From positions 819,028,757-819,092,756 of the forward strand of contig CM062814.1 in NCBI GenBank assembly GCA_031772625.1: a DNA stretch of 64,000 nt. Reading direction: 5' to 3'. The first letter of the stretch is position 1, and every line of letters begins with the position of its first letter. Shown piece after piece: positions 12,693 to 24,542 of this stretch. Position numbers and translations under genes: made by a program. Source of the DNA: Pinus tabuliformis. Taxonomy: Eukaryota; Streptophyta; Pinopsida; Pinales; Pinaceae. Under the pieces are notes generated by a model, which saw only the letters and a list, made by a program, of their open reading frames with translations, did not search any database and was not told the origin of the DNA.

Positions 12693-13703
12693 ATGCAACA
12701 TGATATATCAAAATTACGAGACCAAGTGCAACAAAACTCACTCTCACAAAATGTAACAGAAGCTAAGATGGATAGTCTAAAGAAATGCATGGAAACTAAG
12801 ATGAATGACATGGAAGCTAAGATGGATGGTTTAAAGAAATGCGTGGAAGCTAAGATGGAAGGCAAAACAGAAGATTTGAAGACAAATTTGACAAAGTTGC
12901 TACATGAAATGTTTACTAATGTTGAAAGGGTAGTAAAGGAAACTCATGATGAGTACAAAATAAATGTTAATAAATATTTCATAGACTCTAACATTGGATT
13001 GAAGACCCACCATGTTCTAAATATGGATATGAGGAATTTTGATGGCAAGGATCCCGTAACATGGATACTACAGATGGAGCAATATTTCGATCTCCGTAAT
13101 GTGCAAAATACACAAAAGGTACACATTTCAATTTTATATTTGGAACCAAATCAGTTTGTATGGTATCAATGTCTTTGCTCTCGTAAACAAATTGTCACTT
13201 GGGCAATTTTTATGGAAGAAATGATAGCACATTATGAGGATACAAAAAGCAACACCTTTTCTAGCCAATTGATAAATCTAAAACAAAAGGGTTCAATGAT
13301 GGAGCACATTGAGGACTTCCAAAAATTGAATATAAGGGTAAAAGATATTCCAGAGGAGCATAGGATTAATGTGTTCATAGGGACTTTAAAGGATAACATC
13401 CAACATGAGGTTTGCCTTTGGGAACCCAATTCATTGGAGAAGGAATTCAAGTTGGAAAGAAAAATGGAAAGAAAAATTATGGAAACCAGGAAGCCTACCA
13501 CTCACAACTATAAATATGGAAGTGTTGTTTCCCCTAACCTTCCACAACCTACAAGGTTGACACCACAACGATTGGAAGAAAAAAGAACAAAAGGGTTTTG
13601 TTATAGTTGTGATAAAAAATACACTAAGGGTCATAAGTGTGTTGAGAATAAATTATTTTACATAGATTTTGAAGAGGAGGAAGAAAAGGAACAAGAAACA
13701 TAA
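12693..13703 (+). CDS. E3 gag polyprotein (capsid/nucleocapsid)
   Basis: The 336-codon frame encodes a coiled-coil N-terminus with imperfect repeats of a KMDSLKKCMETK type (residues about 20-60). A retrotransposon gag core follows at about residues 105-245 (MDMRNFDGKDPVTWILQMEQY onward). A CCHC-like zinc knuckle lies near residue 308 (CYSCDKKYTKGHKC). Gag builds the particle and binds element RNA. The repeated coiled coil at the start is typical of plant chromoviral gag. It is a fossil copy within E3, and the following pol segments continue in other frames. Confidence 0.85.
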   Translation: MQHDISKLRDQVQQNSLSQNVTEAKMDSLKKCMETKMNDMEAKMDGLKKCVEAKMEGKTEDLKTNLTKLLHEMFTNVERVVKETHDEYKINVNKYFIDSNIGLKTHHVLNMDMRNFDGKDPVTWILQMEQYFDLRNVQNTQKVHISILYLEPNQFVWYQCLCSRKQIVTWAIFMEEMIAHYEDTKSNTFSSQLINLKQKGSMMEHIEDFQKLNIRVKDIPEEHRINVFIGTLKDNIQHEVCLWEPNSLEKEFKLERKMERKIMETRKPTTHNYKYGSVVSPNLPQPTRLTPQRLEEKRTKGFCYSCDKKYTKGHKCVENKLFYIDFEEEEEKEQET

Positions 13704-13748
13704 AAAGAAGAGGATATACACCAGGAATAAACCCTGGAGAAAGAAGAA

Positions 13749-14225
13749 ATGAATCTGACCATATCTTGTAATGCATTGGCTGGAATTACCACTTCTCAAA
13801 CTATCAAGATAGAAGGACATATCAAGAAGAAAAAAGTAATATTTTTTATTGATTCAAGCAGTACCCATAATTTTATTCATTGTAAGATAACTAAGGAATT
13901 GAATTGCTTCCTATATCCAAGACCAGAGTTTCAAGTGATGGTTGCAAGTGGAGGAACCATAAATTTCTCTAGAAAGTGCCATAATATCAAGCTATCCATG
14001 GGATAATATGTATTGAATATCCCAATACTTTCCATTCCAATGGGTGGTGTTGATGTTGTACTAGGAGTCCAATGGCTACAACCCTTGGGTACAATAGATT
14101 TTAATTTTCGAGAACTTTTCGTGAAATTTTGTTCAGAAGGAAAGGAAGTTGAATTAAGGGGTATCACAGGGAAACCAAGAAATATAATCAACTCTAATGG
14201 AATGAAAAATCTTCTAAAGAAATAA
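13749..14225 (+). pseudogene. E3 protease region
   Basis: The translation includes IEGHIKKKKVIFFIDSSSTH near the start, matching the active-site region of plant Ty3 aspartic proteases (D-S/T-G type, followed by THNFI). The second half carries GGVDVVLGVQWLQPLGTIDF, the conserved LGxxWL block that closes this domain. The protease cleaves Gag-Pol during particle maturation. It sits between gag and RT as expected and is part of the broken E3 copy. Confidence 0.8.
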
Positions 14226-14252
14226 AAGAAAGGCATAATTGCACAATTATGT

Positions 14253-15506
14253 TTGCTAGAGGTTCCCACATCGAAATCATCTATTTCTCCAAATCTCCAA
14301 AAATTCTTGGATAATCATTCCAAGGTATTTGAGACTCCCAAAGGCCTCCCACCTATTCATGATCATGATCATTCTATTCATTTGATTCCAGGAAGTGTTC
14401 CTCCAAACATCAAGCCTTACAGATATCCCTATTCCCAAAAGAGTGAAATTGAACGTATGGTTGCAGAAATGCTAGAGGCTGGCATAATTCAACCTAGTCA
14501 AAGTTCTTTCTTTGCTCCAATAATATTGGTGCACAAGAAGGATGGATCATGGTGCATGTTTTCGGATTATAAGGAGCTCAAAAAGCTCACTATTAAAGAT
14601 AAATTTCCCATTCATGTCATTGATGAATTATTGGATGAATTGCATGGATCAATTTACTTCACCAAGTTGGATCTTCATTTAGGATATCATCAAAACATAA
14701 TGAAGAGTGAAGACATTCTGAAAACAACATTTAGAACTCATGAGGGTCATTATGAATTTTTGGTCATGCCTTTTGGCCTTACTAATGCACCTTCTACGTT
14801 TCAAGGTTTGGTGAATTCGATTTTCAAACCCTTCCTTAGAAAATTTGTGTTAGTAATTTTTGATGATATAATAATCTACAGCAAGTCTTGGAAGGATCAT
14901 GCTCAACATGTTGACAGGGTGCTCAAACTATTGGAGGAGAAACAATTATATGCAAAAAGCTCCAAATGTTTCTTTGGAGTACAAGAGATGGAATATTTGG
15001 GTCATATTGTATCTCATGAAGCTATTAAGATAGACCCTAGCAAAATTAAATCCATTAAGGAATGGAAAATCCCAACATCCATAAAGCATCTACAAGGATT
15101 TCTTGGGTTGACTGGATATTATCGCAAGTTTGTTAATAAGTATGGGAGAATAGTGGCACCTCTAACAACATTATTGAAGAAAGATGCATTTTCATGGACT
15201 CTAGAAGCAACAAAGGCCTTTGAACATCTTAAAGAGGAAATGTGCCAAGCACCAGTCTTAGCTACACCAGACTTCACAAAAACCTTTATTATGGAATGTG
15301 ATGCCTCAAGAAATGGAATTGGTGTTGTTTTAATGCAAGAAGAAAGACCCATTGCTTTCGAAATTCATCCAATCAAAGGAAAGTATTTACACAAAGCTAT
15401 TTATGAGAAGGAAATGTTGGCAATACTACATGTAGTTAAGAAATGGCGACCCTACCTAATGGGACGACACTTCAATGTAAAAACGGATCATGATAGTCTT
15501 AAATAA
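14253..15506 (+). CDS. E3 reverse transcriptase and RNase H
   Basis: The 417-codon stretch contains RT motifs in order: the substrate-binding PYRYP region, the palm (YKELKKLTIKDKFPIHVIDE, then TKLDLHLGYHQ), VMPFGLTNAPSTFQ, the catalytic region near residue 205 (VLVIFDDIIIYS) and the thumb (FLGLTGYYRKFV). RNase H begins near residue 345 (FIMECDASRNGIGVVLMQE) and continues to KTDHDSLK. The enzyme copies element RNA to DNA and degrades the template. Long and well preserved compared with E1. Confidence 0.88.
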   Translation: MLEVPTSKSSISPNLQKFLDNHSKVFETPKGLPPIHDHDHSIHLIPGSVPPNIKPYRYPYSQKSEIERMVAEMLEAGIIQPSQSSFFAPIILVHKKDGSWCMFSDYKELKKLTIKDKFPIHVIDELLDELHGSIYFTKLDLHLGYHQNIMKSEDILKTTFRTHEGHYEFLVMPFGLTNAPSTFQGLVNSIFKPFLRKFVLVIFDDIIIYSKSWKDHAQHVDRVLKLLEEKQLYAKSSKCFFGVQEMEYLGHIVSHEAIKIDPSKIKSIKEWKIPTSIKHLQGFLGLTGYYRKFVNKYGRIVAPLTTLLKKDAFSWTLEATKAFEHLKEEMCQAPVLATPDFTKTFIMECDASRNGIGVVLMQEERPIAFEIHPIKGKYLHKAIYEKEMLAILHVVKKWRPYLMGRHFNVKTDHDSLK

Positions 15507-15557
15507 TTTTTAGAACAAAGATTATCGTCAGAAGAGCAACAAAAATGGGTCACAAAG

Positions 15558-17110
15558 ATGTTGGGTTATGACTTTGAAATCATCTATGAAAAAGGGAAGA
15601 AAAATGTTGTGGCAAATGCACTCTCAAGAAAGGATGAGGATGTGGAAGCATTGTTTTGTGCCATTTCTATTATCCAACTAGATTGGATAAACAGAGCAAG
15701 GGATGAATGGAAGAATGACGAAGTAGTGTGGGAACTCATTCAAAAGTTCAAACAAGATCCCAATACATCTGATACATTTAGCTGGAAAAATGATTCGTTA
15801 TGGTACAATGATTGCTTATACCTATGTAATAATTCCCAACTCAAAGAAAAAATTCTTATGGAATTGCACACTTCTCCCTTAGAAGGGCACTCGGGATTTT
15901 TAAAAACTTACCACGGGGTTAAGAAGGAATTTTTTTGGGATGGACTTAAATCGGATATTCAAAATTTTGTGGCAGAATGTTTGGTTTTCCAACAAAATAA
16001 AATTGAAATAATTAATACCCCAGGTCTATTACAACCTTTATCCATTCCAAGTCAATGTTGGGACAAGGTTTCAATGGATTTTATTACGAGTTTACCCAAG
16101 TCCGAAGGAAAGAGTGTCATCATGGTGGTAGTTGAAATACTTACCAAGTATGCATACTTTTGTGCATTATCTCATCCATTTAAAGCTAGTACAGTTTCTA
16201 CTGCATTTATGGAAACAATTCAAAATCTACATGGAAACCCAAAGATTATTGTAAGCGACAGCGATCCCATTTTCACTAGAAAATTTTGGACAAAATTATT
16301 TTCTTGTCTCAGTACTCAATTATCTCATAGCTCATCTTATCATCCTCAATCTGATGGGAAAAATGAGATAATAAAAAAATGTTTGGAAGGATATATTTGT
16401 TGCTTCGTCTTTGATAAACAGACTCAATGGGTCAAATGGTTTTCTCTGGTTGAATGGTGGTATAACACTACATTCCATATTGCAGCAAAAATGACCCCAT
16501 TTATGGCAGTTTATGGATATCATCCACCATCGATCACATCGTATTTAAGAGAAAATTATAAGGTTCAAGCAGTGGAAGATCACATCGAGAATCAACAACA
16601 AGTTCTCCAACTCTTAAAGGATAACCTCACATTGGCACATAATAGAATGAAACAACAGGCAGATCAACATCGCAGTGAAAGAAGTTTTGATGTAGGTGAC
16701 TGGGTATTCCTACGGCTACAACGATATAAACAAATTTCCCTCGAGAAAGCTAAGAAGGATAATGAATTATCACCAAAGTATTATGGTCCATACAAGGTGT
16801 TGCAAAAGATTGGTACTATGGAATACAAATTGGAGCTTCCAGCAGCTTACCGAGTGCATCTAGTTTTCCATGTTTCATGTTTAAAGAAGGTTATAGATGA
16901 CAAGCTCCCAGTTCAAACAATATTTCCAGAACTTGAAGAGGAAGGAAAAATTGTATTGGAACCTGAAGCGGTCACAGAAACAAGAACTTGATAGCTACAA
17001 AATTGATCAATTTCGAAGTATCTCATCAAGTGGAAGAACTTACCCGCTGAAGATTCCACATTAGAGGATGAGAATTTTATACAAAAGCATCTAGAACTAC
17101 TCAAGCGTTG
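15558..17110 (+). CDS. E3 integrase with chromodomain-like tail
   Basis: The main frame (15,558-16,991, 477 codons) starts with the RNase H/integrase junction (GKKNVVANALSRKDE). It continues with the HHCC zinc region (HTSPLEGHSGFLKTY) and the catalytic core (WDKVSMDFITSLP, the ISDxDP-like block and SSYHPQSDGKNE). It ends with the GPY domain (PKYYGPYKVLQKIG) and VFHVSCLKK. Shortly after, 17,025-17,110 encodes a short chromodomain-like segment (IKWKNLP, then STLEDEN). Chromodomain integrases direct insertion toward marked chromatin, and this tail defines the chromoviruses. Fossil copy. Confidence 0.85.
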
Positions 17111-17126
17111 AGGACAACATTTTTTT

Positions 17127-17160
17127 TTAAGGAGAGGGGCATGTTAGGTTGAGGACAACC
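17127..17160 (+). promoter_or_regulatory. E3 polypurine tract and 3' LTR start
   Basis: AAGGAGAGGGGCA precedes TGTTAGGTTGAGGACAACC at 17,142. A purine-rich tract followed by TG is the normal plus-strand priming site and LTR edge. Sequence after about 17,160 does not visibly match the 5' LTR, so the 3' LTR is truncated, replaced or too different to recognise. Confidence 0.65.
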
Positions 17161-17714
17161 AAATGGTTATATAACAATAACCATATCATAGAAAAGAATG
17201 GTGTTTCTATTTAATTTAAGAGCATCACTATGCTTATTATAGTTATAAGAACTATTGTCTTTGTAGATGTACAATGCACATCTGCATAACAATGATTTAG
17301 ATGCACTAGCATGTAAAATGTTATAAAACATACCACTGAGTTCAAATGAATGTAGTGCACTTATATGTTTCAATGCTAAATCTTTGCACATTGCAGGTAT
17401 GTGAAAGCAACTAGTTTTCTAAAATAAAATTTCTATTAATCGTCACAATCAAATGGTTACTGAAAATAATATTGATTTTTATATTTTAATTAATTTCTTT
17501 CAATATATTCATTGTATTACCCCCATGTGTGTAGATCAGTTGGCGATGGAGTGTATTGTTAAGGTATTCCTTGCAATGTCACTAATTGAAACCCCACCTA
17601 GCCCATGTGTTGTTCTTGTGGAGTGTGAGATGCACCTAGAGGTTATAGTGGTATTGGTTGGAATCAACCATGTGTCGTACGAGTACGAGCCCAACCTAGT
17701 TGTCAATTACTCTA

Positions 17715-17766
<52 letters not shown>

Positions 17767-19679
17767 TACACACACACACACACACACACATATAATGTAA
17801 ATCATCCATGTGTTTAATCAATAATGCAACATTTTACAATGTTGGAGACTGTAATAGAGTAAGAAACCCATTTTATTATAATATATTATAATGTAGGCTT
17901 TGTAATACAAAGTGGGACAACATAAAGGTCCATTATAATCAAAACGTCAATAAATAATTGCTACAATTATTGGTAACACATTCCCCAAGTGGGATGCTAG
18001 TTGATGTTCTGCATAACTAATAGGCATAATTTTTAATGCGGGGAGGTATTGAATGTCATGCCACTCTCCTCCTCAGCAGGTTTTATAATTTTTCATGTTA
18101 CAAAAACCACTCCCTCTCTGTCCCTTTGATCGCTCCTCGCTATATTGGGATTGCTTCTCGACGCTGGCACATTGTCAAGTAATCACTTTAGTCCTTGATT
18201 ACTACAATCATGGTTCAAGGCAATAAACCCCCCTAGATTCATTTGTTTGGTATCTATCCTCAACACTTAAATGCCATCATATGGGTGTGTTTACTACAAT
18301 TTCTCTGCTGGCATTATCGTCTCCTCCTTATGTTTCTCTTACCCTAGCTTATAACCACTTGCTCCATCTCAACTAACCCCATTCACATTTTTTAGCATCA
18401 CTATTGACTCCCTGACCTGGCCCTCAATTGATAAGCCATCCCCTGCATCACCCTTGTCGCACCTTGTCTTGAAGGCTATGGAGGATGGGCCGCAAGGTCT
18501 GTATAAGTAAGGTAGCATATACTCAAGCCACCAAGGTTGAACAGGACACAACCAAAGTGACCATGCACTTTTATACATCTACTACGAACTAACTAAAGCA
18601 AGGAACTAGAAAACTGGAGCATTAGACTAGAGAGCTCTATTAGCTCATGCATTGTGAAAAACTCGATAGTAATGTGGCAATATATATGCAATACCCAAGT
18701 GTAAGAATTTTCTTTGGTGCCTGTGATACCAAGCTCCATTTAATGAAATAATTTTACTAGCACACCAAGACTATGGTGGACTAAGCCATCAATGATGCAA
18801 AGGCACAACAAGGTTTTATGGAACACATGGATTTTTTGGAGAGACATCACCATTTCAAAACCACATTTCTCACTTGGTTGGTGAAAAAGCATGAGGGTAT
18901 TATGTAGGTTACTCCTCATAGTTTTTCCAAAGATGCTCTTAGATCATCCAAGGAAGCTCCCATCTCTCTCTCAGAGGATGTGCAAAAGGAAGTTTCCTCG
19001 TAATGGCTCAGTATTGGTCTTCTCTGCCCTTTTTGTATCTACTTCATATGTTGATAAAGTTGTATCACAACTAGTTTGTCAATGTTTGCAGGTATTTTTT
19101 GAAATAGTTTAGGCTTGTAGTTTGGTGATCTATACAACCTGATTTCCCCCTCTAGGAAGGTTCATGGTTCTTTGTTATGAAACTCAAATCTCTATTTTTG
19201 AACCTTGGTTTCCCTCTTGGGAGGGCATGCCAACTTTAAACGCACAAGGTCCATTTGGCACCCAATATTGTGGATATGTAATCACTGATAGAATGTAAAT
19301 AAAATTACATACTTACTAAAAGAAAAATTATTGCTAACACATCAACACACCAATTGGGACAATATGTCAAAATTAAACAAAATGTTTGACTTTTATGAAC
19401 AAACATTTCAACATGTGATACTTGTAAAATTTAATTATATTGATAATCATTAGGTTAGAATAATGATCACTCTTGGTGGGGGTGCGAATCAGTGTGGAAA
19501 CCATTTATACCAAATTAAACTTTTTTACAATTTCAGGATAACTAAAACATGAAAAGGCATCAATAAACATGATCATCATCACATCAACACATGAAAACAC
19601 CAAATGTATGTGGAAACCTTGCGGGAGAAATCCACAAATTTTCTTTTTTATCTACTTCAATATTTGATTACATCAATTT
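17161..19679. other. AT-rich intergenic DNA, no gene recognised
   Basis: Apart from a microsatellite I see no domain or RNA gene. Open frames at 17,453-17,800, 18,369-18,578 and 18,891-19,112 have no recognisable family. The first ends in the microsatellite. Sequence near 19,460-19,660 looks like LTR-element leader or LTR DNA but has no clear limits. Confidence 0.4.
17716..17792. repeat. (CT)n-(CA)n compound microsatellite
   Basis: About 38 bases of CT repeats switch directly to about 38 bases of CA repeats with one TA interruption. Confidence 0.98.
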
Positions 19680-19940
19680 GCAAGAACCAACTTGCTAGAG
19701 ACAGGCCGCCAAAATAAATTTGTAGGCACCAACCTACTCGAGGCACCAACCCCAAAATAAATTTACAGGTACCAATCTGATGTAGGCTACAACCTGATTA
19801 AGGCACCAACCTCGATGATATGCAAGCATTGAATTTTAGTAGGTTCCAACATGATTGAGGCACCAACTCGATGATATGAAAGCATTGACTTGCAGTAGGA
19901 TTCAACCTAATTGAGGCACCAACCTCTATGAAGGCAACCA
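19680..19940. repeat. Imperfect tandem repeat, about 56-bp period
   Basis: Two adjacent units begin CGATGATATG and end GATTGAGGCACCAACT or a close variant. Partial units lie to the left around AGGCACCAACC. Spaced copies of GCACCAACC run through the whole block. A similar word occurs near 1,612 inside the solo LTR, so this could be LTR-derived. Confidence 0.7.
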
Positions 19941-20531
19941 CCTCCTTCTTCAAATCGTAGTGGGCCACTTTTCACAATATTTCAAACTAGATCCACAAGC
20001 ATCAACAATACCCTACCATAAATATGCTTATATCAATGCAATCACCATTTGTTCATCAATATATAATTGTAACATCTTCAATTTTCGTTCTAATAATCAA
20101 GACAAAACATGCTCATAAGCCCAGAACATAACAACAAAAGAAATATAGCTTCATGATATTAAAAATATGTCCTCATGACTCCTCATGTCACGCTATATGA
20201 TCACAACAATAATATGGCCATTTTCCTTTCTTCTAAAATCATTTCATACTTTAAAAACACCCAAAAACATAATAAAAATTAAACAATCAACAAAATAGAC
20301 TTTTCAGGGTGTATTCAACAAATTGCATTGTTGTGTTTCTATACTATGCACTTTTATGGGTTCGATAAAATTCACCTTTTGGCATGCCAATAACCCCACA
20401 AAAAAAAAAAAATTGGTCAAATTTGATAGGGCTCGACCTTGTGACCTCCACAGCACAAACCAAACCAATCAATTGATCTACATATTCAATGTGAATATAT
20501 CAAACAATAATCAGAATAATATTTTTTTTGC

Positions 20532-20590
<59 letters not shown>
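20532..20590. repeat. (AT)n-(GA)n compound microsatellite
   Basis: About 23 bases of AT repeats pass into about 36 bases of GA repeats. Open frames on both strands across it translate as simple YIYI and RERE or SLSL runs and are not genes. Confidence 0.98.
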
Positions 20591-20593
<3 letters not shown>

Positions 20594-20754
20594 ACATTCT
20601 CCCTCCACCAGATTTGAACCAAAAACCACAAACAACAATACTTTTCTTACCACAAATCCAAAAATCATGCTAACTGTAGTGAAAAATCATGGTGATTGTA
20701 CTAAAAGGACAAGCCTCGAGCTTAACTGTTCATCATATATATCTCGAGTAAGAT

Positions 20755-21325
20755 TCAAACCTACATCAGAACCAATACACCATTGTGCCTTCGAGCCTCA
20801 ACCAATGCACCACTTAACTAATAGACTATTACACTTCTGGGCCTCAATAAATACACTAATTTTCCTTTGGGGCTTAACTAAAATACCACTATTCAATACA
20901 CTACTATTCCTTCAGGCCTCAACCAACATACTTTGTGCCTTACAGACTCATCCAACATACTATTATGCCTTCATGCATTAACCAATACATATTATGCCTT
21001 TGGTCCTCGTTTAATGCACCATTGTGCCTTCGGGCCTCAACAAATACACATTACACCTTCAAGCCTTATCCAATATACCACTATGCCTTCAGGCCTCAAC
21101 CAATACAAACTACAACTTTGGACATCAAATAATACACATTGTGCCTTCAAGCCTTATACAATACACTAGTGTTCCTTTGGGCCTCATCCTACACTCTTTG
21201 CCTTTGGGTCTCATCCAACATACTACTACCCCTTCGGGACCTATCAACCAATACACAATGTGCCTTCGGTCCTCATTCAATGCACCATTATGCCTTCAAG
21301 GCTCAACCAAACAAATTCATCAATC
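20755..21325. repeat. Decayed minisatellite, unit about 40 bp
   Basis: Roughly 13-15 imperfect units share the core CCTTCGGGCCTCAACCAATA followed by CAC-rich sequence. Units differ by substitutions and small length changes. Because the unit is not a multiple of three, the same peptide words recur in all three plus frames (CAFGP, MPSGLNQY), giving several misleading open frames between 20,667 and 21,625. Confidence 0.85.
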
Positions 21326-21627
21326 ATGATCCACGTACTCCATGGTATCACACCATACACATATGTATATGTGTGGGTGCCACCGTGTCAGGTTAAATCC
21401 GACACTAATTTCAAACACAGGAAGATGAAATATTTTTCTTTTAGCGCTCGTTTAGAACCCTTCATGACCACCCTATGTAACCTCATCATAGGTGTCAATA
21501 GTCAAACTCATTCTAACATCAACATGATGTCATCAATTCCATATGACATAATAGGAGTGGCGACACGTGTCACCCAATTCCACCCTATTGGCCAACCAAA
21601 ATTGTCAAATCAACATACCACATAGCT

Positions 21628-21815
21628 CTTTGTGAAGTTGCCACATCATCATGTCCACCTCATCATGAGATACCACATCATCTGAACTACCACATCATCA
21701 AGGTGAACCATCTTGTGTTGCCACATCATCATCATGTCCACATCATTATGAATTTCCACTTCAACATGGTGATCCAATCTTGTGCTTCCATGTCATCATC
21801 ATGTCCACATGGCAA
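21628..21815. repeat. Imperfect tandem repeat rich in CACATCATCATGTCCACAT
   Basis: Three diverged units of about 60-80 bp each contain TTGCCACATCATCATGTCC or a close variant. Confidence 0.7.
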
Positions 21816-23109
21816 AGGGGCTCATCCTTCATTAAAGACTGCACAAAATCCACCACCTGTCAAGTCAAAGTTCATTCCTAATTATTGGATCCATCCAAAT
21901 ATGCACATACTTTAACCTGTTAAACTGCATGCAAGTTGGGCACCAACCATTGTCAATTTCCCAAAAAATATATATATATTCTCTATAACTTACTCTACCT
22001 TTAATGAATTTGGGTTTTACCCCTTTTCACCCTTTTATTCAATGTGAGCATTCAAACTGATATATCTTCTTATCTAGAAAGAGTGTATCCAAGTGTGATA
22101 TACCATTGGAAAGGTCACAGGGAGCAAAGAGGACTATCCAACCATACCATCTATAGATACATTTTACAATCATATCTTCAACAAAAACTTAATAAAAATA
22201 TATCCACATTGTCATCATTTGATTTGATATTTGAAGTCATATTCAACAATGTTCTTCCTTTGATTTACCCTTTGAATTCAATGACATTTATTGTCATCAA
22301 TGAAAACATTATGTCCAACGCATTAATCACTTGAACTACTTTCATTTCTCAAACTAGTTGCAAGGGACATTATACTTAAGTTATTTGTGAAGTCTTATTG
22401 ATTAGCTTTATTTTGTTTCATGTCTTCACAGTCCATCTACAAACATACAAATAAGGTGCAATCAATATATTTACATTTAGTATAATATACACAATTGTGT
22501 AAATTAAAAAACATGACGTAACAATGAGTGCTACATAAACCATGAAACTTTGTTTTGAAGTCCTTCATGTCGTATCATAAAAGATTTTCTAGTGGCTCCA
22601 CTCGATACCTCGTTTCCTACAAGTTTTGTATGCCACAATAATGTATAGATATAATTAAAGGTTTATTGTGATTCCATTAATTATAAAAGAAGTGAATTAA
22701 AACAACATAGCTACTCACAAGTTGTTCAATTAACCTTTGATACTCAAACATATGCTCTCAAAAGATAAATAGTTCAATATTATCAAATGTCTAGATAGGT
22801 CTTCTTTATATGTTAGCAACCGATTAAAAACACCCATGGACAATTATGACTTAATTGAAACATAAATATCACAACAAATATGAAATATGAAGTGCGGAAA
22901 AGACAAATATTCACAAAATTTGTGATCAACCCTTGTATTCCTTGTTTCTCATCTTATGTATAGAATGGCTTCCATTTAAAAAAAAAAAAAAAATTGAAAT
23001 TAGAATTTCATAAATCATTAAACTTTGTTATCATACCTTGTTTCTCATATTAATTGAATGGCTTCCATTTTTCCAAAAAAAAAATTGAAATTAGAATTTC
23101 ATATATCAG
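21816..23109. other. AT-rich DNA, no gene recognised
   Basis: The frame at 22,044-22,334 (96 codons) has no recognisable motif. A local tandem duplication lies at its right end and is listed separately. Confidence 0.4.
22935..23105. repeat. Local tandem duplication, about 95-bp period
   Basis: Two adjacent copies each read CCTTGTTTCTCAT, GAATGGCTTCCATTT, an A-run, and TTGAAATTAGAATTTCATA in order, with modest divergence. Confidence 0.85.
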
Positions 23110-23470
23110 GTAATTAACTCGGCCAACTGAATCCACATTTACCTTAGACTCTACTGCTGGTGCTTCCACTTGGACCACTTCATTTGATGCAGAATCACTA
23201 GCTTTTGGCTTTGCTGCCCTTCCTGCTGCTCCTGCTACTCGGTCTCGATCTATAACCTGGTCAACTGAATAATCTACTGACTCTGCACAATCAATAGCTA
23301 GGGCTGTGGGCTAGCTTGGCTTATATGGCTCTGGGCTTTAGGCTTAGATGTTATATGGTGATGCTTTCTGGCTCGTTGGTCTGCCTGGCTTTGCTAGCTA
23401 TGGGTATAGATCTTCGGTTCGATCACGAAGGTCAGATTCTTTATCTCGATCCCTAAGACCAGGCTCTACA
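23110..23470 (-). pseudogene. Possible host exon fragment, Arg/Asp-rich (unidentified)
   Basis: This patch is distinctly less AT-rich than its surroundings and uses coding-like codons on the minus strand. One end reads GLRDRDKESDLRDRTEDLYP and the other VDYSVDQVIDRDRVAGAAGR followed by an Ala/Val/Ser-rich run. Stop codons lie between the two pieces. AAGGTAAAT near the low-coordinate end would be a good 5' splice site on this strand. The charged RD repeats recall the tails of splicing-related proteins, but I cannot name a family. It could also be low-complexity non-coding DNA. Confidence 0.3.
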
Positions 23471-24395
23471 CCTTAAACTTTGTCATTATACATAAATAAT
23501 GTAAATGATGGCTTACATTTAATGCACATGTTATTTTGATAACTCATATGATCATGTTATTTTGTATTATTATTTTTTTGTTTCCTTATAGTACACTTTA
23601 TTTAACATCTCAATAGGCATGTTTTAGATGTTATTTCTTTCAGTGTCAATATCGATATCCACACTTCATTCAATAAATACATATCTATCAATTATAGGCC
23701 CACACAATGAAATTTTCAAATTATGAATCTACGAATGATTAACATTTAGGGTTTTGTTTCACTTTTAATCTACTCTTTTTTTTGGGTGCATTTATGTAAA
23801 AAATGAGATTTTTTTTCTTATTATGTCTCCCATATTTAAGCACATCAATGTGCTATATAACCATGAAAATAGGTTCACAAACCTTGACATTTATTATTTT
23901 GTAGAGGTTTTCCTTTATGGATGTTTCAACATGGGTATCCCCTTGCATCAAAATACAATGCATTAGTGCATATGGTACCAGCGAAAGCACTAATACACCA
24001 AATCAATATAGGACACTAGTTCATAAAAAGACCTTCAAAATTTTGTTTCAAGTTAGATGATTATGTGCTTCTCAAATTCTCTTTTACGAATTTAGATACA
24101 TAAATTACATTACTTCATAAAATATATAGTAGTTATCATAATTTAAATCTCATGAGATGGGATGTTGTTATTTTCTCTTAAAACTTGTTTTAAGAAAATT
24201 ACTCCAATGCATGGGTAAATTAAACTCGGTTTGATATAATTGGTTAATCAAGTTATATATGTATATTATTATTTGAAATATGTACTATATCAAATCGTTG
24301 GTATTAAATTATACAAATGATATAAATAATGTAAATTTTGAAACAGAAACTGGTACTGTTATTTGTTTTGTAGGGATAGCAAAAAGTGAGTCGAT
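23471..24395. other. AT-rich DNA, no gene recognised
   Basis: No domain, RNA gene or clear repeat structure seen. Confidence 0.4.
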
Positions 24396-24542
24396 TTTGA
24401 AAAGGGACGATGCAGAACACACATATTTTTTTAGAGTATAGTTTTTGCCACATTAATTTTTTTATGTACATTACGCTTTAGAATGTTAGTGATTTGAATG
24501 ATGATTTTAAAAAGTGGTGATTCTGCATCATGCCCTTTTTTT
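24396..24542. repeat. Small inverted repeat (about 30-bp arms)
   Basis: Left arm GAAAAGGGACGATGCAGAAC and right arm GATTCTGCATCATGCCCTTTT are imperfect reverse complements separated by about 90 bp. It lies just outside the foldback-like element and could be an edge of it. Confidence 0.6.

Larger units (their letters stand above)
11600..17160 (+). mobile_element. E3: plus-strand Ty3/gypsy chromovirus
   Basis: Order on the plus strand is 5' LTR end (about 11,935), primer site (11,938-11,950), leader, gag (12,693-13,703), protease (13,749-14,225), RT/RNase H (14,253-15,506), integrase (15,558-16,991), chromodomain-like tail (to about 17,110), purine tract and start of the 3' LTR (17,142). This is a nearly full-length chromovirus with long open stretches, so it is younger than E1. 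It is still broken, with roughly four to six breaks along gag-pol. The start of the 5' LTR is uncertain and the 3' LTR cannot be followed past about 17,160, so age cannot be read from LTR divergence. Confidence 0.85.

Noticed and set aside
17142-17800. A complete 3' LTR for E3
   Set aside because: Beyond the first 20 or so bases I see no resemblance to the 5' LTR end (TATA box, TTCATAACA).
17453-17800. A 115-codon plus-strand gene
   Set aside because: A third of it is the CT/CA microsatellite and the rest has no recognisable family.
20667-21625. Several overlapping plus-strand open frames of 65-121 codons
   Set aside because: They are frame-shifted translations of the minisatellite and share its repeated words.
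20755-21815. CRISPR-like array of regularly spaced repeats
   Set aside because: Units are degenerate, directly tandem, without unique spacers or cas genes, and the window is clearly plant DNA.
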